19,448 nt of DNA from Anaerotignum sp. (GCA_020024395.1 JAHHTV010000009.1:1-19448), one strand, 5' to 3'. Positions 1-6,883 are shown, counted from the first letter of the stretch. Made by a program: numbers and translations. Notes: generated by a model from the sequence alone, not told the origin.

Positions 1-17
1 CAAAAGGAGTGATATAT

Positions 18-521
18 TTGGAACCAACTTTTGTAAAACATACATTTGCCCCCATATATGATAAAAACAGTCGTTTATTGATATTAGGTACATTACCATC
101 TGTCAAATCCAGAGAAACCGATTTTTATTATGGACACCCACAAAATCGTTTTTGGAAAGTACTTTCTCATATTTGTAAAGTACCCATACCACAAACCAAA
201 CAACAAAAAATAGATTTTTTATTGCAACAGCATATTGCCCTTTATGATGTTGTGTATTGTTGCACCATTATTGGCAGCAGTGACAGCAGCATCAAAGATG
301 TCACACCAGTCAATTTACAGCCCATATTGCAAACCACAGGCAATATTCCCATATTTGCAAATGGAGCCACAGCCGAAAAATTATACAAAAAATATTTGTA
401 TCCTATTACAAAACACCCCATTGTCAAATTACCATCCACAAGCCCTGCCAATGCCGCATGGCATTTTACAGATTTGGTCACCTACTGGGGCGATGCATTA
501 AAAATCTTACAAGAACAGTAG
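18..521 (+). CDS. DNA-deoxyinosine glycosylase (hypoxanthine-DNA glycosylase, UDG superfamily)
   Basis: Predicted to remove hypoxanthine (deaminated adenine) from DNA and so start base-excision repair. The N-terminal block ILGTLPSVKSRE followed by FYYGHPQNRFWKVL is the hallmark of this branch of the uracil-DNA-glycosylase superfamily, and the C-terminal KLPSTSPANAAW fits the second active-site loop. At about 167 residues the length is normal. Start choice: GGAG at 6-9 lies 8 nt before TTG at 18. A GTG at 9 is in frame but overlaps that ribosome site, so TTG is preferred. The gene ends 18 bp before the metK promoter and no terminator is visible between them. What lies upstream is outside the window. 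Family assignment is by recognised motifs; the substrate is inferred from the family. Confidence 0.88.
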   Translation: MEPTFVKHTFAPIYDKNSRLLILGTLPSVKSRETDFYYGHPQNRFWKVLSHICKVPIPQTKQQKIDFLLQQHIALYDVVYCCTIIGSSDSSIKDVTPVNLQPILQTTGNIPIFANGATAEKLYKKYLYPITKHPIVKLPSTSPANAAWHFTDLVTYWGDALKILQEQ

Positions 522-539
522 GAATTTTTCAAAAATCTA

Positions 540-568
540 TTGACAGCATATATAGAAACTGTTACAAT
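540..568 (+). promoter_or_regulatory. sigma-A-type promoter for the SAM riboswitch-metK transcript
   Basis: TTGACA at 540-545, a 17-nt spacer, and TACAAT at 563-568. Transcription should begin near 575, about a dozen bases before the first riboswitch helix. This is one of the two best promoter matches in the window. Confidence 0.8.
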
Positions 569-587
569 AAACAAAATTGCATATATT

Positions 588-684
588 CTTATCAAGAGTG
601 GTTGAGGGACAGGGCCCTATGACACCCAGCAACCGGCGTTTACGCATCGGTGCTAATTCCCCCGCATTTTTTGCGGAAGATGAG
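588..684 (+). promoter_or_regulatory. SAM-I (S-box) riboswitch aptamer
   Basis: This S-adenosylmethionine-binding RNA acts in cis on metK. Conserved S-box elements are present in order: CTTATCAAGAG at the 5' side, GAGGGAC, GGCCCTATGA, ACCCAGCAACC, GGTGCTAATTCC, and GGAAGATGAG at the 3' end. Helix P1 pairs CTTATC (588-593) with GATGAG (679-684). The P4 hairpin is CCGCA (662-666) with TGCGG (672-676). It lies between a strong promoter and an intrinsic terminator, so it should work as an off-switch: SAM binding stabilises P1 and allows termination before metK, the SAM synthetase gene. Confidence 0.96.
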
Positions 685-695
685 TTTGAAAACAG

Positions 696-718
696 AAAAG
701 CCCTGCGGCTTTTTTTTT
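696..718 (+). terminator. riboswitch expression-platform terminator
   Basis: The stem AAAAGCC (696-702) / GGCTTTT (707-713) has a CTGC loop and a run of nine T starting at 710. It sits 12 nt after riboswitch P1 and 50 nt before metK, the expected position for SAM-controlled premature termination. The bases TGCGG at 704-708 are also complementary to the 5' strand of P4 (662-666). Confidence 0.88.
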
Positions 719-768
719 ATGCAATATTGCGGAAAAAATGAAAATGATACTAAGGAGGCTATTATTTT

Positions 769-1941
769 ATGAGCAGAAGATTATTCACATCTGAGTCCGT
801 AACAGAAGGACATCCCGATAAAATTTGTGACCAAATTTCAGATGCAATATTAGATACCATATTAGCAAAAGACCCAAAAGCAAGAGTTGCGTGTGAAACC
901 GCAACCACAACTGGTGTCATATTCGTAATGGGCGAAATCACAACAAGCACCTATGTAGATGTAGAAACCATCGTTAGAGATACACTCAACCAAATTGGCT
1001 ACAACAGAGCAAAATATGGTTTTGACTGCGAAACATGCTCTGTTATCACATCTATTCATGGACAATCTCCTGATATTGCAATGGGTGTAGACAAAGCACT
1101 CGAAAACAAAACAGGGGAAGATGACAGCGAATTTGACACAGGCGCAGGTGACCAAGGTATGATGTTTGGTTTTGCTTGTGATGAAACAGAAGAATTGATG
1201 CCATTGCCTATTTCTTTGGCACACAAATTGACAAAACGGTTGGCAGAAGTACGCAAAAACGGTACATTACCTTATTTGCGTCCTGATGGCAAAGCACAAG
1301 TAACTGTGGAATACATTGACGATAAACCTGCAAGAATTGATACTGTTGTTGTTTCCACACAACATGACCCTGACACCACACAAGAACAAATTCGCAAAGA
1401 TGTTATTGAACAAGTGGTACAAAAAGTCATTGCACCTGAATTGTTGGACGAAAACACAAAATATTACATCAACCCTACTGGTCGTTTTGTCATTGGTGGC
1501 CCACAGGGCGATAGTGGTTTGACTGGTAGAAAAATCATCGTTGATACATATGGTGGTTATGCTGCACATGGCGGCGGTGCATTCAGTGGCAAAGACCCCA
1601 CAAAAGTAGACCGTTCTGCTTGCTATGCTGCAAGATATGTTGCAAAAAATATTGTAGCAAGTGGCGTTGCCAAAAAATGTGAAGTACAGCTTGCATATGC
1701 CATCGGCGTTGCAAAACCTGTTTCCATATTGGTAAACACATATGGCACAGGCAAAATTTCTGATGAAGAAATCACTGCATTGGTACAGAAAAACTTTGAC
1801 TTGCGTCCTGCGGCAATCATCAAAAACTTCGATTTGACAAGACCTATTTATAAACAAGTAGCAGCTTACGGTCATTTTGGTAGAACAGATTTGGATTTGC
1901 CTTGGGAAAAAACAGACAAAGTAGACATATTCAAACAATAA
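769..1941 (+). CDS. metK: S-adenosylmethionine synthetase (methionine adenosyltransferase)
   Basis: Makes S-adenosylmethionine from methionine and ATP in the cytoplasm, releasing phosphate and pyrophosphate. The 390-residue protein has the usual full length and family signatures: [20 protein letters not shown] near the N-terminus with the catalytic His and Mg-binding Asp, HGQSPDIA, the [10 protein letters not shown] loop, and [17 protein letters not shown] around residue 265. The start is ATG at 769 with AGGAGG at 753-758. It is a single-gene unit controlled by the upstream SAM-I riboswitch and closed by a strong hairpin terminator, giving product feedback on its own synthesis. I see nothing unusual in the protein. 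Confidence 0.99.
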   Translation: MSRRLFTSESVTEGHPDKICDQISDAILDTILAKDPKARVACETATTTGVIFVMGEITTSTYVDVETIVRDTLNQIGYNRAKYGFDCETCSVITSIHGQSPDIAMGVDKALENKTGEDDSEFDTGAGDQGMMFGFACDETEELMPLPISLAHKLTKRLAEVRKNGTLPYLRPDGKAQVTVEYIDDKPARIDTVVVSTQHDPDTTQEQIRKDVIEQVVQKVIAPELLDENTKYYINPTGRFVIGGPQGDSGLTGRKIIVDTYGGYAAHGGGAFSGKDPTKVDRSACYAARYVAKNIVASGVAKKCEVQLAYAIGVAKPVSILVNTYGTGKISDEEITALVQKNFDLRPAAIIKNFDLTRPIYKQVAAYGHFGRTDLDLPWEKTDKVDIFKQ

Positions 1942-1945
1942 AACA

Positions 1946-1978
1946 AAAAGGCAAGCAAAATGCTTGCCTTTTCTTTTA
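1946..1978 (+). terminator. metK terminator, probably bidirectional
   Basis: A perfect 12-bp stem, AAAAGGCAAGCA (1946-1957) and its complement (1961-1972), with an AAA loop and a T-rich tail. The other strand also ends in TTTTTGTTTT, so it can serve the convergent small membrane-protein gene whose stop codon lies at 1976. Confidence 0.88.
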
Positions 1979-2398
1979 TTTATCAGAAATACAACTTGTA
2001 TTCTTTTTTCTTTCCCATACATACACAATCGTAGATACCAATGCAAGCACAATCATTTGAAATGCTATATTGGATAATGTAAAGTAATATGTAATGGACA
2101 CTTCTCCAAACTCTATCAAATATCTGCAAAGCAATCCACATATTATCAAAACACAGTTCAAAATCCCCACAAGCACCATAGACCATTTTTCAAAAATAAC
2201 CGCTTCTAATGAACCAATAGACTTATGAAATACAACTGCCATAACAATGATTATCAAACGCATGAGTATTTCCATATCTGGACTATCAGGATTAAAATTG
2301 ACAATCGGAAAAAAGCCACCATTTACAAGAATAGAAAACATAAACATACTTAGTATCATCACTTTTTTATGATTTTTACATTTTTCTTTGTATCCCAT
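1976..2398 (-). CDS. small multi-pass membrane protein, unrecognised
   Basis: I do not recognise the family. The 140-residue protein is strongly hydrophobic. About four membrane helices can be read: around residues 13-31 (VMILSMFMFSILV), 45-60 (LMRLIIIVMAVVF), 72-92 (SMVLVGILNCVLIICGLL) and 104-128 (YYFTLSNIAFQMIVLALV), with a basic C-terminal tail. The start at 2398 is preceded by AGGAAAAGGG ending 12 nt upstream, a somewhat long spacing. It follows the exported-protein gene at 2448-2987 by 49 bp on the same strand and is probably co-transcribed with it. Function is unknown, and a role linked to that neighbour is only a guess. Confidence 0.62.
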   Translation of the reverse strand: MGYKEKCKNHKKVMILSMFMFSILVNGGFFPIVNFNPDSPDMEILMRLIIIVMAVVFHKSIGSLEAVIFEKWSMVLVGILNCVLIICGLLCRYLIEFGEVSITYYFTLSNIAFQMIVLALVSTIVYVWERKKNTSCISDK

Positions 2399-2447
2399 AT
2401 CGCATCATAGCCCTTTTCCTATTGCATTTGTATGCATAGATTCTATT

Positions 2448-2987
2448 TTATGCCTTTTCATATACATTGATATTATCAATCGGTATTTTTTGTTTTTCTC
2501 TGCCATACAACACCACATCTTTTGCATCTTTTGGTAACACCAAAGCAAACGGCTTCCATGCATCCACAGGTATGATTGTGGTATGTCCTGCTTGATTTGT
2601 CACATACATTTCTTTTGCTTGTTCTTTATTCATGGAAAACAACACCATACCCTTTTCTTGAAATGCATATCCCTCAACACCATCTGCTATATATGTAGAG
2701 CTATCGCTTTTTATCAGTTGATAACCGCCTTTGAAACCACCATTTTGCATATACAACAAAAATCTATGTTCTTGCGTATTTTCATCATAAAATAGTAATG
2801 CCCCCATACGTTCATCAATTTGTTTTGCACATTTCCAATTTTCTCCAATCTGATATGCATTTCTTGCATTTTCTTCCAAATCTCCCTTTATCACATCATC
2901 ATCTTTGCTAAAAAATGAAACTGCACACACCAATAAACCAATACAAAGCATACGCATAACCAATGGATTTCTTTTTCGTTTTTTCAT
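2448..2987 (-). CDS. hypothetical exported or membrane-anchored protein
   Basis: This 179-residue protein has a very basic N-terminus (MKKRKR), a single hydrophobic stretch at about residues 9-26 and a soluble, charged remainder, so most of it should lie outside the membrane. There is no lipobox: the Cys after LLV lacks the small residue needed before it. The hydrophobic segment is therefore more likely a signal anchor or signal peptide than a lipoprotein signal. The start is ATG at 2987 with AAAAGGG 9 nt upstream. No domain is recognised. It is the first gene of a probable two-gene leftward unit with the small membrane protein, divergent from the EFR1 gene; I could not find a convincing promoter for it in the shared 130-bp spacer. 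Confidence 0.7.
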   Translation of the reverse strand: MKKRKRNPLVMRMLCIGLLVCAVSFFSKDDDVIKGDLEENARNAYQIGENWKCAKQIDERMGALLFYDENTQEHRFLLYMQNGGFKGGYQLIKSDSSTYIADGVEGYAFQEKGMVLFSMNKEQAKEMYVTNQAGHTTIIPVDAWKPFALVLPKDAKDVVLYGREKQKIPIDNINVYEKA

Positions 2988-3045
2988 ATACTGACACCCT
3001 TTTCTTACATTTTTTTTTATAATATTTCAAAAAACTTTAATAAAA

Positions 3046-3074
3046 TTGAAAAACTCTTTTTCTGAAATTATGAT
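3046..3074 (+). promoter_or_regulatory. promoter for the EFR1-deacetylase pair
   Basis: TTGAAA (3046-3051), a 17-nt spacer and TATGAT (3069-3074), 43 nt before the ATG at 3118. It lies in the spacer shared with the divergent hypothetical gene. Confidence 0.6.
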
Positions 3075-3117
3075 ATGATATTTATACAAAAAAAACAATA
3101 TACAGGAGGTTTTGCCC

Positions 3118-3900
3118 ATGATTTTTTATTTTTCTGGTAGCGGGAACTCCTATGCTGCCGCAAAAAAAATTGCTGATGCTACAAATGATACATTAGTCAA
3201 CATTGCTGATGCAGTATATCATAAAAAATTTGCTTATACACTACAAGAAGGGGAAAAGCTTGGTTTTGTATTTCCTGTCTATGCATGGGCTACCCCGAAA
3301 ATTGTAGAACAATTCATACAATCTTTGGAATTATATCATGAGCAACAAACATATATTTATGCAGTCTGTACTTGTGGGCAATCCATTGGCGAAACCATGT
3401 CACAATTAGATACCTTATTACAATCAAAAGGATACAAACTTTGTAGTGGTTTTTCCGTTGTGATGCCCGACAATTATGCAGTATTATTCAAAGCACCTTC
3501 TTTACAGCAACAACAACGCATACTTTCACAAGCAGATACTGTCATTGGCTGGGTCATTCGTTCTATATTATTGGAACGCCGCAACTTTTACCGTATCACA
3601 AAGGGAAAACACAGCCGTTTGTTGAGCCATGTGGTAAATCCATTGTTTTTACGATTTGCCACAAAAACAAAACATTTCTATGCCACAAAAAATTGTATTG
3701 GTTGTGGTCTTTGCGAAAAAGTTTGTAATGCACATTGTATTGAAATGCATGGCAATACTCCCTCTTGGAAATATCCAAAATGCCATATGTGCATGGCTTG
3801 TTTACAGCACTGCCCAACATCTGCCATACAATATGGCAAAAAAACAATCAAAAAAGGGCGTTATTTACACCCCATATACCAAAAACACAAGGAGGGTTAA
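3118..3900 (+). CDS. EFR1-family ferredoxin: flavodoxin-like domain fused to two [4Fe-4S] clusters
   Basis: A 260-residue cytoplasmic electron-transfer protein of the EFR1 type common in anaerobic Clostridia. The N-terminus IFYFSGSGNSYAAAKKIA is the FMN-phosphate loop of flavodoxin-like folds, and VFPVYAWATP follows at about residue 51. Two 4Fe-4S motifs lie at the C-terminus: Cys193, 196, 199, 203 (CIGCGLCEKVC) and Cys222, 225, 228, 232 (CHMCMACLQHC). All eight ligands are intact. AGGAGG at 3104-3109 is 8 nt before ATG 3118; an in-frame TTG at 3112 is too close to it. The downstream deacetylase ATG is only 2 nt past the stop, and its ribosome site lies inside this gene, so the two are translated from one message. 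The redox partner is unknown. Confidence 0.9.
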   Translation: MIFYFSGSGNSYAAAKKIADATNDTLVNIADAVYHKKFAYTLQEGEKLGFVFPVYAWATPKIVEQFIQSLELYHEQQTYIYAVCTCGQSIGETMSQLDTLLQSKGYKLCSGFSVVMPDNYAVLFKAPSLQQQQRILSQADTVIGWVIRSILLERRNFYRITKGKHSRLLSHVVNPLFLRFATKTKHFYATKNCIGCGLCEKVCNAHCIEMHGNTPSWKYPKCHMCMACLQHCPTSAIQYGKKTIKKGRYLHPIYQKHKEG

Positions 3901-3902
3901 CC

Positions 3903-5390
3903 ATGAGAAAATCTGTCGCTTTCATTTTAGCATTTCTAACCATATTTGGTACAAATAGTATGGCAAATGCTGCATTACAACAAAACAAATCTGATGCATT
4001 TCAAAAAAGCAGCACTGCCTATTTTGAAACATTTGCACCAAATCAAACATATGGTACACCAACAACAAATATTGTATATGATACACCTTTTTCATACGCA
4101 TTACAATATCCACAAACACAGCAACCCATTGCAAATAAAAGAATTACACAAACCATTTCCAAAATCAAAACCGATTTTGAAAAAAAATATACGACATTAG
4201 CAAAACAAATTGCAAACAAAAAAACCGTACATAAAGAAACTGCCACACTCCTTGTTGGATATGAAAGCCATGTCAATACAGATGGTATTGCAACGGTTGC
4301 TTTCCAGCAAACAGAACAGGTTGTCAATCAAATTGCATCACCCACCACATGGCACACCATATCATTTGATACTGCAAACGGAAATAACATCACTGCCGCT
4401 GACATTTTCCGCAATAATTATAGAGAAAAGGCTTCTGCATATGCCATAAAATATTTTGAACAAAACAAAACATATGCACCTGCATTATTTGGGGATTATC
4501 GTACCGCTTTGGCGGCTAACAGTGATATATACAACCGTTTTGCACTCAAAAAAGACAGCGTGATATTTTATATCAATAAATACGAAATATTGCCAGCAGA
4601 ATTTGGTGCCATTCGTTTGGAAATTCCAAAATCAGAATTATATGGTACATTTTTGACAGACCCCATTGTCATACCTGCACAAAAGCTGACACCAGCAAAA
4701 GTCGTTAAAAAAGCAGAATTGATACAAGACATTGCAACAAAAAACAAACCAGAAACTTCTACCCGTGTCATAGACCCCAAAAAACCTATGGTTGCATTGA
4801 CATTTGATGATGGGCCTTCTCCCAAAGCAACCAATGCCATATTAGACACTTTAGAACAATATGGTGTTGTTGCCACATTTTTTGATGTTGGATATCGTGT
4901 AGAACAATATCCTGATGTTGTCAAAAGAGAAGCCACTCTTGGAAATGAAGTTGCAAGTCACTCTTATGATCACAAAAATTTTGCAAAACTGACACCACAA
5001 CAAATACAAGAAGATGTCAAAAAAGTGAATGCCGCATTCCAAAAAGCAGGCGTTTCCCCCACATTGTTCCGTCCACCTTATGGCAGTACAAACAGCACCG
5101 TTTCCAAAAATATGCCACTCCCCATTGTGACATGGTCTGTGGATACTTTGGACTGGAAAACCAGAAACACACAAAGCATACTTCAAGAAATTGAAAAAGA
5201 AGGCAATCTTGACGGAAAAGTAATACTCATGCATGGTATTTATGATACCACTGCAGATGCCGTAGCAAAATTAGTTCCTGAATTATTGGAACAAGGCTAT
5301 CAGATTGTAACCGTATCAGAATTGCTGCAATATCGCCATCAGGAAACACCCGTTGCTGGAAAATTATACGGCTTTTCCTATTTTCAATAA
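3903..5390 (+). CDS. secreted polysaccharide (peptidoglycan) deacetylase, PdaC-like architecture
   Basis: Predicted to remove N-acetyl groups from cell-wall glycan outside the cell, a common route to lysozyme resistance. The 495-residue protein has a signal peptide (MRKSVAFILAFLTIFG, likely cut after residue 23, ANA). About residues 40-260 resemble the DUF4163/DUF3298 extracellular region found in PdaC- and RsiV-type proteins, followed by a NodB homology domain from about 290. All NodB motifs are present: TFDDGPS with Asp302/303, HSYDH with zinc ligands His353 and His357, RPPYG at 390-394, DTLDW at 414-418 and LMHG with His444. It should therefore be active. AAGGAGG at 3889-3895 is 7 nt before ATG 3903. 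It is co-transcribed with the EFR1 gene and followed by a strong terminator. Whether the substrate is GlcNAc or MurNAc cannot be told. Confidence 0.92.
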   Translation: MRKSVAFILAFLTIFGTNSMANAALQQNKSDAFQKSSTAYFETFAPNQTYGTPTTNIVYDTPFSYALQYPQTQQPIANKRITQTISKIKTDFEKKYTTLAKQIANKKTVHKETATLLVGYESHVNTDGIATVAFQQTEQVVNQIASPTTWHTISFDTANGNNITAADIFRNNYREKASAYAIKYFEQNKTYAPALFGDYRTALAANSDIYNRFALKKDSVIFYINKYEILPAEFGAIRLEIPKSELYGTFLTDPIVIPAQKLTPAKVVKKAELIQDIATKNKPETSTRVIDPKKPMVALTFDDGPSPKATNAILDTLEQYGVVATFFDVGYRVEQYPDVVKREATLGNEVASHSYDHKNFAKLTPQQIQEDVKKVNAAFQKAGVSPTLFRPPYGSTNSTVSKNMPLPIVTWSVDTLDWKTRNTQSILQEIEKEGNLDGKVILMHGIYDTTADAVAKLVPELLEQGYQIVTVSELLQYRHQETPVAGKLYGFSYFQ

Positions 5391-5395
5391 TATAA

Positions 5396-5433
5396 AAAAG
5401 GGGAATTCTTGATTTTCAAGAATTTCCCTTTTT
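5396..5433 (+). terminator. bidirectional terminator between the deacetylase and the DtxR-like gene
   Basis: A long hairpin pairs AAAAAGGGGAATTCTTGA (5395-5412) with TCAAGAATTTCCCTTTTT (5416-5433). The loop is three bases, there is one G-T pair, and both strands end in T runs. Convergent stop codons lie at 5390 and 5433. Confidence 0.9.
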
Positions 5434-5816
5434 CATTGCTCTACATTTTGTAATGCACGTTGATGTTCTTTTTTCATACAAGCAAACGTTTCTTCACTGA
5501 TGATATGTTCCATACGACAAGCATCTTCTAAAGCAGTTTCTTTGGAAACGCCAATACGCATCAAAGATGCAGCTATCACACAATGCCGTTCATAAGTGGA
5601 CTCTGCAACTTTTTTTCCTGCCTCTGTCAAAACAATACGGCTTTTGTCCTCAACAACAATATAGCCTTCTGCCCTCAATTTTTTCATGGCATTGCTTACG
5701 CTGGGTTTGCTAAAACCAAGTTCTGTTGCAATGTCAACTGCACGCACATAACCTGTTTTTCGTTGCAGTAATAATATGGTTTCCAAATAATTTTCCATAG
5801 ACTCTCTTATTTTCAT
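5433..5816 (-). CDS. DtxR/MntR-family metal-dependent transcriptional regulator
   Basis: A cytoplasmic repressor expected to sense Fe(II) or Mn(II). The 127-residue protein has an N-terminal winged helix (VRAVDIATELGFSKPSVS is the recognition region) and the metal-binding/dimerisation region, and it lacks a C-terminal SH3-like domain, as in MntR. Ligand positions visible: Asn9 and Glu12 near the N-terminus, His78, and Cys100, Glu103, His104 in DACRMEH. The Cys-x2-Glu-His set is DtxR-like, while the length is MntR-like. Asn stands where MntR has Asp and DtxR has Met. Start: ATG 5816 with AAAGGGG 9 nt upstream; in-frame extension to 5900 is possible but has no ribosome site. No transporter gene is adjacent, so its targets are elsewhere or in the divergent spacer. 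Confidence 0.88.
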   Translation of the reverse strand: MKIRESMENYLETILLLQRKTGYVRAVDIATELGFSKPSVSNAMKKLRAEGYIVVEDKSRIVLTEAGKKVAESTYERHCVIAASLMRIGVSKETALEDACRMEHIISEETFACMKKEHQRALQNVEQ

Positions 5817-5859
5817 AACAACATTCCCCTTTGGCTTTTCCAAATTATCTTTATTGTAT

Positions 5860-5888
5860 ATATTAGCATACCATTTTTTTGTTTTCAA
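5860..5888 (-). promoter_or_regulatory. promoter of the DtxR-like regulator gene
   Basis: On the minus strand, TTGAAA (5888-5883), a 17-nt spacer and TAATAT (5865-5860), about 44 nt before the start codon at 5816. Confidence 0.55.
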
Positions 5889-5958
5889 GTATACAATCAT
5901 AAAAGAACATTTGTATTTGTATTTCCTTTTTCTATATATTGAAAATTATCTAAAAATA

Positions 5959-5988
5959 TTGCATGATATATTTATATACTTCTATATT
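5959..5988 (+). promoter_or_regulatory. possible promoter for the structured RNA upstream of alkD
   Basis: TTGCAT (5959-5964) and TATATT (5983-5988) with an 18-nt spacer would start RNA near 5995, just before the first helix strand at 6000. The -35 match is weak. TTGAAA at 5939 with CATGAT at 5962 is an alternative. Confidence 0.35.
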
Positions 5989-5994
5989 TTGTTA

Positions 5995-6127
5995 GTATAC
6001 CTTTCATCTCGTTATTGTTATTGTCATTGTCCATCCTTACATAAAATCCCCAAAATTTCATTTTTATGTAACGACAATGACATCCCGAAAGGCAACAGCT
6101 TTTCCCCTATAAGCTGTTGTCTTTTTT
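5995..6127 (+). ncRNA. candidate structured leader RNA or small RNA, no known family recognised
   Basis: This fills most of the 350-bp gene-free space between the DtxR-like gene and alkD. Nested inverted repeats can be drawn: CCTTTC (6000-6005) with GAAAGG (6087-6092); a perfect 10-bp helix TGTCATTGTC (6022-6031) with GACAATGACA (6073-6082); and, above a lopsided 5/1-nt internal loop, another perfect 10-bp helix TTACATAAAA (6037-6046) with TTTTATGTAA (6062-6071), capped by a 15-nt loop. An intrinsic terminator follows immediately. Two long perfect helices plus a closing helix and a terminator are very unlikely by chance. It does not match the SAM, T-box, TPP, c-di-GMP, fluoride, guanidine or Mn (yybP) layouts as I know them. 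It could be an attenuator for alkD, a free small RNA, or a DNA-level repeat. Confidence 0.5.
6091..6127 (+). terminator. intrinsic terminator upstream of alkD
   Basis: GGCAACAGCTT (6091-6101) pairs over 11 bp with AAGCTGTTGTC (6111-6121), with one G-T pair and a 9-nt loop, followed by six T (6122-6127). It points rightward and ends 39 nt before the alkD start, yet no gene lies upstream on that strand, so it must end the leader or small RNA. Its first two bases also belong to the closing helix of the upstream structure. Confidence 0.82.
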
Positions 6128-6166
6128 CTGTACTTCTTGTATGCTTAAAAAAAGGAGGTTTTCAAA

Positions 6167-6883
6167 ATGCCATGGAGCACAGAAACATATCAACAATTTC
6201 TTACAGTCCTTTTACAATCCGCAGATATCCCATACAAACAATTCAATGAAAAATTGCTTGCTTGCACATTACCCTCTATTGGTTTGCGATTGCCTTTTTT
6301 ACGCAAAACAGCTAAACAAATCAGCAAACAGGACGCTTTTGGCTTTCTTTCTGTCTGTGGCACGACATATCATGAAGAACGCATATTATATGCACTTGTT
6401 TCTGCTACGCTTCCTTATACCGATTTTTTGCCTCATAGCAACCATATTGCCGAGCATCTTGTAGAAAACTGGGCAATATGTGATACATTTTGCAATTCCA
6501 TTGCCAAAACCATACATGCACACAAACAAAATTACTTTGCACACATTATGCAATACCTAAATTCCCAAAATCCGTGGGCAGTGCGTACAGGACTCATTAT
6601 CATGCTTTCCAATTATTTAGACAAAGCGTATATCACGCAAGTGCTTTCTCGTACTTGTTCCATCACATCTGATTTTTATTATGTACAAATGGCTCAAGCA
6701 TGGCTTTTGGCAACTGCATGGGCAAAATTCCCCACCGAAACCAATGCACAAATACAACAATCCACATTATCCATAGATGTACTACAAAAATTTGTACAAA
6801 AAGCAAGAGAATCTGCACGAGTTCCGAAAGAAGATAAAGAAAACCTCAAAGCATTTTTGTTGCACAAAAAACAACAACAATGA
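6167..6883 (+). CDS. AlkD-like DNA alkylation repair protein (HEAT-repeat DNA glycosylase)
   Basis: Predicted to excise alkylated purines such as 3- and 7-methyl adducts. The 238-residue, all-helical protein fits the AlkD family: LPFLRKTAKQISK near residue 42, NWAICDTFCNS with the expected catalytic Asp at about 106, the NPWAVRTGLIIMLSNY block at 135-150 with the conserved Arg, and YYVQMAQAWLLATAWAKFP. The C-terminal ESARVPKEDKE also matches the family. AGGAGG at 6153-6158 is 8 nt before ATG 6167. The gene stands alone, converging on the DUF4272 gene with only 8 bp between stops and no obvious terminator. An intrinsic terminator lies between any upstream promoter and this gene. A weaker local promoter, TTGTCT (6117) with TATGCT (6140), 17-nt spacer, overlaps that terminator. 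Confidence 0.87.
   Translation: MPWSTETYQQFLTVLLQSADIPYKQFNEKLLACTLPSIGLRLPFLRKTAKQISKQDAFGFLSVCGTTYHEERILYALVSATLPYTDFLPHSNHIAEHLVENWAICDTFCNSIAKTIHAHKQNYFAHIMQYLNSQNPWAVRTGLIIMLSNYLDKAYITQVLSRTCSITSDFYYVQMAQAWLLATAWAKFPTETNAQIQQSTLSIDVLQKFVQKARESARVPKEDKENLKAFLLHKKQQQ

Noticed and set aside
1267..2052. Long leftward open frame (261 codons) antisense to metK
   Set aside because: It lies wholly opposite metK, is Cys/Phe-rich with no domain, has no ribosome site, and crosses the metK terminator. It is a by-product of the codon usage of the real gene.
3104..3117. TTG at 3112 as the start of the EFR1 gene
   Set aside because: It would be only 2 nt from AGGAGG. The ATG at 3118 has the ideal spacing and gives the usual family N-terminus.
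5817..5900. Longer N-terminus for the DtxR-like protein from the ATG at 5900
   Set aside because: The extra 28 residues match nothing in the family, they cover the promoter, and only the ATG at 5816 has a ribosome site.
5970..6036. Leftward ORF of about 20 codons, Asp/Asn-rich at its start, over the hexamer repeats
   Set aside because: The run of Asp and Asn simply reflects the hexamer repeat, spacing to any ribosome site is poor, and there is no promoter.
6077..6112. Tiny ORF of 11 codons inside the leader, ending in the terminator loop, as a possible attenuation peptide
   Set aside because: It has no ribosome site, and its codons show no run of a single regulatory amino acid. The RNA helices explain the region better.
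5854..6249. Rightward 131-codon frame through the spacer before alkD
   Set aside because: It runs through AT-rich DNA, the hairpins and the terminator, then into alkD in another frame, and it has no ribosome site. The composition (Tyr, Phe, Leu, Ile) is that of random AT-rich DNA.
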